Positions 8,001-11,395 of a stretch of DNA of 11,395 nt are shown piece after piece. The position numbers were made by a program, and so were the translations under genes. Numbering within the stretch: the stretch's first letter is position 1; the number at the start of each line of letters is the position of its first letter. The notes under the pieces are model-generated. The model was not told the DNA's origin. It worked only from the letters and a program-made list of their open reading frames with translations, and did no database searches. The DNA comes from Streptococcaceae bacterium (GTDB lineage Bacteria; Bacillota; Bacilli; Lactobacillales; Streptococcaceae): assembly GCA_902836505.1 (NCBI GenBank), contig CADFQU010000012.1, positions 1 through 11,395 on the forward strand, given 5' to 3'.

Positions 8001-8431
8001 AAACCTTCCTCCAAATAATTCCTCAATCTCCCCTGTAGCTGAGGCACTGCCTGTTTAGACTTCAAAAATTCCTCAATAAGCATCAGTTTATAGGCCTGTC
8101 CTTCATTCCCAAAGGTAATATTGTCAAATTGTTCTTGTCTTAGCTGACCAACCATAAAGACCGATTGCTTGTCTTTAAAGATTACGCTAGGATAAATCTT
8201 GCTCCAAAGCAGACAGTCTTCATCTAAATGAATTCCCAATTCCTCATAAACTTCACGCGTTGCGCACTCGAAAGGGCTTTCGTTTCCTTCACGACCACCA
8301 CCTGGCAACTCCCACATGTTGGGACAAGGGATATCGTCCTTGTCATCACGTAAGATAGTCAAGACCTTATCCCCACAAATCAAGGCAATCTTGCAACCTT
8401 GGAAATCCATTCTGCTATCCAATAATTCCAT
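7997..8431 (-). CDS. NUDIX hydrolase
   Basis: This 144-residue protein has a perfect Nudix box (G-x5-E-x7-REUxEExGU) at residues 45-67: G45, E51, R59-E60, E63-E64 and G66. The fold binds Mg2+ and cleaves nucleoside diphosphates linked to another group. The preceding WELPGGG is typical of the MutT/ADP-ribose pyrophosphatase-like subgroup, but the substrate cannot be read from the sequence. The ATG at 8429-8431 has only a weak AAGAG upstream, and it lies 49 bases after the preceding gene, so it is probably expressed from that transcript. Its stop overlaps the acetyltransferase start by 4 bases (ATGA). Pairing of NUDIX and GNAT genes in one operon is common, and the second member is broken here. 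Confidence 0.9.
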   Translation of the reverse strand: MELLDSRMDFQGCKIALICGDKVLTILRDDKDDIPCPNMWELPGGGREGNESPFECATREVYEELGIHLDEDCLLWSKIYPSVIFKDKQSVFMVGQLRQEQFDNITFGNEGQAYKLMLIEEFLKSKQAVPQLQGRLRNYLEEGL

Positions 8432-8480
8432 GATATTTACTCTTTTCTATGATAACAATTACTCTCTAGGAAAATACGAG

Positions 8481-9023
8481 CTAGCTTTCTTCGATTACTT
8501 TTTGGCACTCTGCATCCCAGTATGCTTGCCATCTGCCATGTTTTTTAGCAAAATAAACCGTAAACTCATCATTTACATAATCTGCAACATAGCGAAGATT
8601 AGGCGGGTTTTCCTCACCACTTAATATCCAAGGATGGAAGTAAAAGGTTTTCTCCCACCTTTTCTGAGTATAGCCGAGATCCTTAGCATACTGAGGGATA
8701 GGTTGTTGCAACTCGCTTTCCAAATGGGACTGAATAGCATTGTCAATACTATTTAAACGAGCTAATAGTTGCTTAAACTGGTCTTCCTCTTCTGTATTAA
8801 AACCAACTAGAAATTCAAATTCCGCAAAGTCTTCAGGAAATTCAAGTTCTGTGACTGTACCATCTTCTGCATAGCGCCCCTCCTCATCGACAAGGCGACG
8901 AGTTCCAGACTTCAATATTCGCTCGAAATCTAGATCCGCAAAGCGATTGCGGGGAAGAATATCAACTGACGGCTCAGTTTTAGCTGACCTTCTCCTGAAA
9001 AACTGTTTGACTTTTTCTAGCAT
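8481..9023 (-). CDS. Conserved-looking protein of unknown function
   Basis: This is a 180-residue soluble protein with no signal peptide or membrane segment. The first 15 residues (MLEKVKQFFRRRSAK) are basic and could form an amphipathic helix. The middle is acidic with a possible helical stretch around 80-105. The C-terminal third is aromatic (RWEKTFYFHPW and then GRWQAYWD), suggesting a compact beta-rich domain. I do not recognise a family. The ATG at 9021-9023 follows purine-rich AGGAGAAGGGGGAG, a strong site. It lies between the DUF3013 gene and the NUDIX gene on the same strand with gaps of 55 and 49 bases, so it is likely part of one operon. No function is proposed. Confidence 0.8.
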   Translation of the reverse strand: MLEKVKQFFRRRSAKTEPSVDILPRNRFADLDFERILKSGTRRLVDEEGRYAEDGTVTELEFPEDFAEFEFLVGFNTEEEDQFKQLLARLNSIDNAIQSHLESELQQPIPQYAKDLGYTQKRWEKTFYFHPWILSGEENPPNLRYVADYVNDEFTVYFAKKHGRWQAYWDAECQKVIEES

Positions 9024-9078
9024 AGTCTCCCCCTTCTCCTTGAATTCATTATTTAAAAATGTCCACTTAGAATCTTTT

Positions 9079-9549
9079 CTAATATCTAGGATAGGGATAA
9101 AAGGTACTTTCTTCTAAGCCAACTTTCCCTTCTTCAAAGGCTTCTTGGTTCCAGACGATCTCAAAGCTCTCTGCTTCTTCGTCTGCTAAGAAATCCATGA
9201 GGTCATCCAAGGCTAGCTCGGCTGTATCTTTGAGGAAGGTCGCAAAATAAGCTAGAAACTCTCGAGACAAGCCTTTTTTAGGCTCATAAGGAAGGGCAGT
9301 CAAATAGGCATCTTCTTCCACATGCGACTTGGCTGGATTGTAGAAAATGACGGCTTCTTCAAAGAAGATATCCTCATCAGACTCTTCACCCGACTCATCG
9401 ACTAGGGCTACCCCTCCTGTATTTTGCACTTCTAAGAGAAAAGCTACTTCTACCGCATGATTCTTCTTATCCCAATTGATCTCAAAGTCAAAGGGAAAGA
9501 CCTTTTCCATTTCCTCTTCTAAAACATCCAAAAATCCGTATTTAGACAT
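9079..9549 (-). CDS. DUF3013 family protein
   Basis: This 156-residue, very acidic cytoplasmic protein begins MSKYGFLDVLEEEMEKVFP and ends STFYPYPRY, both of which I recognise from the DUF3013 family of streptococci and relatives. Its function is unknown. Further recognisable blocks are EINWDKKNHAVEVAFLLEVQ and PYEPKKGLSREFLAYFA. The ATG at 9547-9549 has AGAGGA about 5 bases upstream. It is the first gene of the minus-strand cluster and is divergent from rarA across a 114-base gap. Confidence 0.88.
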   Translation of the reverse strand: MSKYGFLDVLEEEMEKVFPFDFEINWDKKNHAVEVAFLLEVQNTGGVALVDESGEESDEDIFFEEAVIFYNPAKSHVEEDAYLTALPYEPKKGLSREFLAYFATFLKDTAELALDDLMDFLADEEAESFEIVWNQEAFEEGKVGLEESTFYPYPRY

Positions 9550-9586
9550 AGCGTCCTCTTTCTAATTTCCCACTCTTAGAGCGGAA

Positions 9587-9597
9587 TATGATACAAT
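9587..9597. promoter_or_regulatory. Overlapping divergent -10 elements for rarA and the DUF3013 gene
   Basis: On the plus strand TACAAT (9592-9597) is preceded by TG one base upstream, an extended -10, with only a poor -35 near 9569. On the minus strand TATCAT (9592-9587) is a second -10 candidate with a weak -35 about 17 bases away. The two boxes share a base, so RNA polymerase probably cannot occupy both at once. Confidence 0.45.
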
Positions 9598-9663
9598 AGT
9601 TACTACAATCTTACCATAAAAAACGCCTCTTTGAAAGGAGACAAAGCTAGAAAGGAGAAGCAA

Positions 9664-10935
9664 ATGCCCGACAATCTCGCCCTGCGCATGCGTCCCAAAA
9701 CCATTGACCAGGTCATCGGACAAAAGCACCTGGTCGGCCCAGGAAAAATCATCCGCCGCATGGTAGAAGCCAATCGTCTCTCGTCTATGATTCTCTTTGG
9801 CCCACCAGGGATTGGCAAGACCAGTATTGCTTCTGCCATCGCGGGTACGACTAAGTATGCCTTTCGGACCTTCAATGCAACCGTCGACAGCAAAAAACGC
9901 CTGCAAGAGATCGCAGAGGAAGCCAAGTTTTCAGGTGGCTTAGTCCTGCTTTTGGACGAGATCCATCGCCTTGATAAAACAAAGCAAGATTTTCTCTTGC
10001 CTTTGCTCGAAAGTGGTCTGGTCATCATGATCGGTGCGACGACTGAAAATCCCTTTTTCTCTGTCACACCCGCTATTCGTAGCCGCGTACAAATCTTTGA
10101 GCTGGAACCTTTGACGACGGAAGAGGTCAAGCAAGCTCTAAAAACGGCGCTAGATGATCCCGAGCGTGGCTTTGACTTTCCTGTCGTTCTCGATGAGAAT
10201 GCTTTGGATTTCATCGCTACGTCGACCAATGGAGATCTTCGCTCTGCTTTTAATTCTCTCGATCTGGCTGTGCTGTCAACCTCTGAAAATGCAGAAGGCA
10301 TCCGTCATATTACGCTAGAGATCATGGAGAACAGCCTCCAGCGCAGCTACATCACCATGGACAAAGATGGAGACGGCCACTACGACGTGCTCTCTGCTCT
10401 GCAAAAATCTATCCGTGGTTCGGATGTCGATGCCAGCCTCCACTACGCCGCACGCTTGATTGAAGCCGGAGATCTACCCAGCCTCGCTCGTCGCTTGACT
10501 GTCATCGCCTATGAAGATATCGGCCTGGCCAATCCAGATGCGCAGATCCATACGGTGACAGCCCTTCAAGCAGCGGAGCGGATCGGCTTTCCCGAAGCCC
10601 GCATCCTCATCGCCAACATCGTCATCGACCTGGCCCTTTCACCCAAGTCCAACTCAGCCTACGTCGCCATGGACAAGGCTTTGGCTGACCTCCGTAAGTC
10701 GGGCAATCTTCCCATCCCTCGCCATTTACGGGATGGCCACTATGCCGGAAGCAAGACCTTGGGAAATGCCCAAGACTACAAATACCCCCACAATTATCCT
10801 GGTAATTGGGTCCAACAGGACTACTTGCCAGACAAGCTTAAGGGGGTCTCTTATTTCACTCCCAATGAAAATGGCAAATACGAGCGAGCCCTAGGGGCGA
10901 CAAAAGAGAAGATTGATCAACTCAAGAAAAGGTGA
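9664..10935 (+). CDS. rarA: Replication-associated AAA+ ATPase RarA (MgsA)
   Basis: This 423-residue protein is the usual length for RarA, an AAA+ clamp-loader-like ATPase that acts on stalled replication forks and single-strand gaps. Walker A is GPPGIGKT (46-53), Walker B is LLLDEIH (95-101), sensor 1 lies in IGATTENP (123-130), and the arginine-finger region is AIRSR (137-141). The C-terminal half carries the MgsA tetramerisation region, with SLARRLTVIAYEDIGLANP and KTLGNAQDYKYPHNYPGNW. I chose the ATG at 9664: it has GGAG at 9654-9657 and matches the family's MPDNLALRMRP start. An in-frame TTG at 9631 lies in the leader and is unlikely. GAAAGGAGA occurs twice in the leader (9633-9641 and 9650-9658), so two ribosome-binding-like sites are present. 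The 6S RNA gene follows. Confidence 0.96.
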   Translation: MPDNLALRMRPKTIDQVIGQKHLVGPGKIIRRMVEANRLSSMILFGPPGIGKTSIASAIAGTTKYAFRTFNATVDSKKRLQEIAEEAKFSGGLVLLLDEIHRLDKTKQDFLLPLLESGLVIMIGATTENPFFSVTPAIRSRVQIFELEPLTTEEVKQALKTALDDPERGFDFPVVLDENALDFIATSTNGDLRSAFNSLDLAVLSTSENAEGIRHITLEIMENSLQRSYITMDKDGDGHYDVLSALQKSIRGSDVDASLHYAARLIEAGDLPSLARRLTVIAYEDIGLANPDAQIHTVTALQAAERIGFPEARILIANIVIDLALSPKSNSAYVAMDKALADLRKSGNLPIPRHLRDGHYAGSKTLGNAQDYKYPHNYPGNWVQQDYLPDKLKGVSYFTPNENGKYERALGATKEKIDQLKKR

Positions 10936-10964
10936 TATCGGTTCCAAAAAAATGAGATTTTCCC

Positions 10965-10992
10965 TTGAAATTTTTTTGAAATATGGTATCAT
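10965..10992 (+). promoter_or_regulatory. Predicted 6S RNA promoter
   Basis: TTGAAA (10965-10970) is followed after 16 bases by TATCAT (10987-10992) with a TG one base upstream, an extended -10. Initiation near 10999-11001 fits the 5' end of the folded RNA. A second TTGAAA at 10976 has no matching -10. Confidence 0.6.
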
Positions 10993-10999
10993 ATACATA

Positions 11000-11197
11000 T
11001 AGAAACGCTGTGGTGTACGACTTCACACTTAAGTGTTGACCGACTATTTTTTGTATTATTAGGGAAACAAAAGTCTTCTAACAGCATGTAGGCCGTCTCA
11101 CACGGAAACAGCTTCAGTTAGAGCGAGTTGCCCACCTGCTTAATTGCGCGGGTTCAATACAAACCGTGAAGTTTCGGCACCAATACAGCTTTTTTTT
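11000..11197 (+). ncRNA. ssrS: 6S RNA
   Basis: 6S RNA binds sigma-A RNA polymerase by imitating an open promoter and represses transcription in late growth. About 198 bases fold as expected. The closing helix pairs GCTGT (11007-11011) and GGTG (11012-11015) with CACC (11178-11181) and ACAGC (11185-11189). The next helix pairs ACTTCAC (11020-11026) with GTGAAGT (11166-11172). TTGTATT (11051-11057) with AATACAA (11156-11162) flanks the central bubble. CCTGC with GCGGG makes the small bubble hairpin, and TCTAAC (11077-11082) with GTTAGA (11117-11122) leads to the apical stem. The closing helix is followed by eight Ts (11190-11197) and doubles as a terminator. Location after rarA matches other Firmicutes. 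The exact 5' end is an estimate. Confidence 0.88.
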
Positions 11198-11270
11198 GCC
11201 TCCTTAGCTCAGTTGGTAGAGCAGTAGACTCTTAATCTATGGGTCGCAGGTTCGAGCCCTGCAGGGGGCA
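11198..11270 (+). tRNA. tRNA-Lys (anticodon CTT)
   Basis: The 73-base cloverleaf is complete. Acceptor GCCTCCT pairs with AGGGGGC plus discriminator A. The D arm is AGCTCAGTTGGTAGAGC, the anticodon stem is GTAGA/TCTAT with loop CTCTTAA (anticodon CTT, reading AAG), and the T arm is GCAGG-TTCGAGC-CCTGC. CCA is not encoded. The gene begins on the base directly after the 6S T-run, so there is no room for its own promoter except inside the 6S gene. It is probably made by readthrough and RNase P cleavage. Confidence 0.96.
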
Positions 11271-11284
11271 TCTAAATCAACAGG

Positions 11285-11312
11285 AAAAAGCCTTGATTTA
11301 TAAGGCTTTTTT
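11285..11312. terminator. Terminator after tRNA-Lys
   Basis: AAAAGCCTT (11286-11294) pairs with AAGGCTTTT (11302-11310) around a 7-base loop, followed by further Ts. The A-run on the left gives a U-tract on the minus strand, so it can also stop transcripts from the convergent ORF. An overlapping dyad, TAAATCAA (11273-11280) with TTGATTTA (11293-11300), would compete with it. Confidence 0.8.
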
Positions 11313-11327
11313 GCTTGTCTATAACTG

Positions 11328-11349
11328 ATTTGCCCCATCATTTGCCCCA
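11328..11349. repeat. Direct repeat ATTTGCCCCA near the possible element end
   Basis: ATTTGCCCCA occurs at 11328-11337 and 11340-11349, 12 bases apart. It straddles the stop of the convergent ORF and lies beyond the tRNA. Tandem copies like this are seen at the end of some streptococcal integrase genes and could be recombinase arm sites, but this is inference. Confidence 0.5.
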
Positions 11350-11394
11350 CATTTTTTTATGAGCAATCTTTCCAGACATCTCTAATTTGATTAA
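11338..11394 (-). CDS. Possible C-terminal tail of a tyrosine integrase (partial)
   Basis: An open frame enters from the right edge and reads 18 residues (LIKLEMSGKIAHKKMWGK) to TGA at 11338-11340. It runs toward tRNA-Lys and stops about 70 bases from it, which is the usual arrangement for the integrase of a prophage or integrative element inserted in a tRNA 3' end. I recall that some streptococcal integrases end with MWGK-like residues, but the fragment is too short to identify. No catalytic residue is visible. It could be the tail of another gene or chance. Confidence 0.4.
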   Translation of the reverse strand, partial: LIKLEMSGKIAHKKMWGK

Positions 11395-11395
11395 A

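Noticed and set aside
8316..8624. Plus-strand 102-codon open frame spanning the start of the NUDIX gene and the end of the unknown gene
   Set aside because: It is antisense to two good genes and has no ribosome binding site. Its hydrophobic composition comes from antisense AT-rich codons.
9603..10301. Minus-strand open frame (232 codons) opposite rarA
   Set aside because: It mirrors the RarA AAA+ domain and has low-complexity Ser/Arg-rich composition, which is typical of an antisense shadow.
11036..11059. Possible tRNA promoter inside 6S RNA (TTGACC and TATTAT)
   Set aside because: The spacer is only 12 bases and the site is over 130 bases from the tRNA. Both strings are part of the 6S helices and bubble.
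1..11395. CRISPR array, complete insertion sequence or toxin-antitoxin pair
   Set aside because: No regularly spaced repeats, transposase motifs or small overlapping toxin-antitoxin genes are seen on either strand.

Overview
The window looks like a chromosomal segment of a Streptococcus, probably of the mitis/sanguinis type. The reasons are the low-GC Firmicute codon use, AGGAGG-like ribosome binding sites, an LPXTG surface nucleotidase, a DUF3013 protein that I associate with streptococci, a bifunctional Rel whose catalytic residue numbers match the streptococcal enzyme, and the order rarA, 6S RNA, tRNA-Lys. The species cannot be fixed from sequence reading alone.

Layout. At 1-124 is the 3' end of an unidentified plus-strand gene and a shared terminator. 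On the minus strand are dtd (129-572) and relA (778-2997), separated by a non-coding stretch that holds a palindromic 98-bp element. Divergent from relA is a 792-residue cell-wall-anchored CpdB/CdnP-like nucleotidase-phosphodiesterase (3269-5647). It ends at a strong terminator shared with the convergent minus-strand cluster. That cluster runs 9549 to 5688 in the order DUF3013 gene, unknown gene, NUDIX hydrolase, GNAT acetyltransferase (broken by one in-frame stop), prmA, rsmE. Divergent from it is rarA (9664-10935), followed by the 6S RNA gene (about 11000-11197) and tRNA-Lys(CTT) (11198-11270), which starts at the first base after the 6S T-run. The last 125 bases hold a terminator and a convergent 18-codon ORF tail that could be the end of a tyrosine integrase, which would make the tRNA an element junction.

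Functional themes. Much of the window is translation upkeep and stress response: removal of D-amino acids from tRNA (Dtd), ribosomal protein L11 methylation (PrmA), 16S rRNA methylation (RsmE), (p)ppGpp metabolism (Rel), replication-fork rescue (RarA) and RNA polymerase regulation (6S RNA). The surface CpdB-like enzyme acts on extracellular nucleotides and possibly cyclic dinucleotides.

Most genes are ordinary housekeeping genes. The points most worth a second look are the nonsense-interrupted acetyltransferase, the relA-dtd palindromic element, the gapless 6S RNA/tRNA-Lys junction, and the possible element end beyond the tRNA. I see no clear evidence of a wholly new system, no CRISPR array and no complete insertion sequence.
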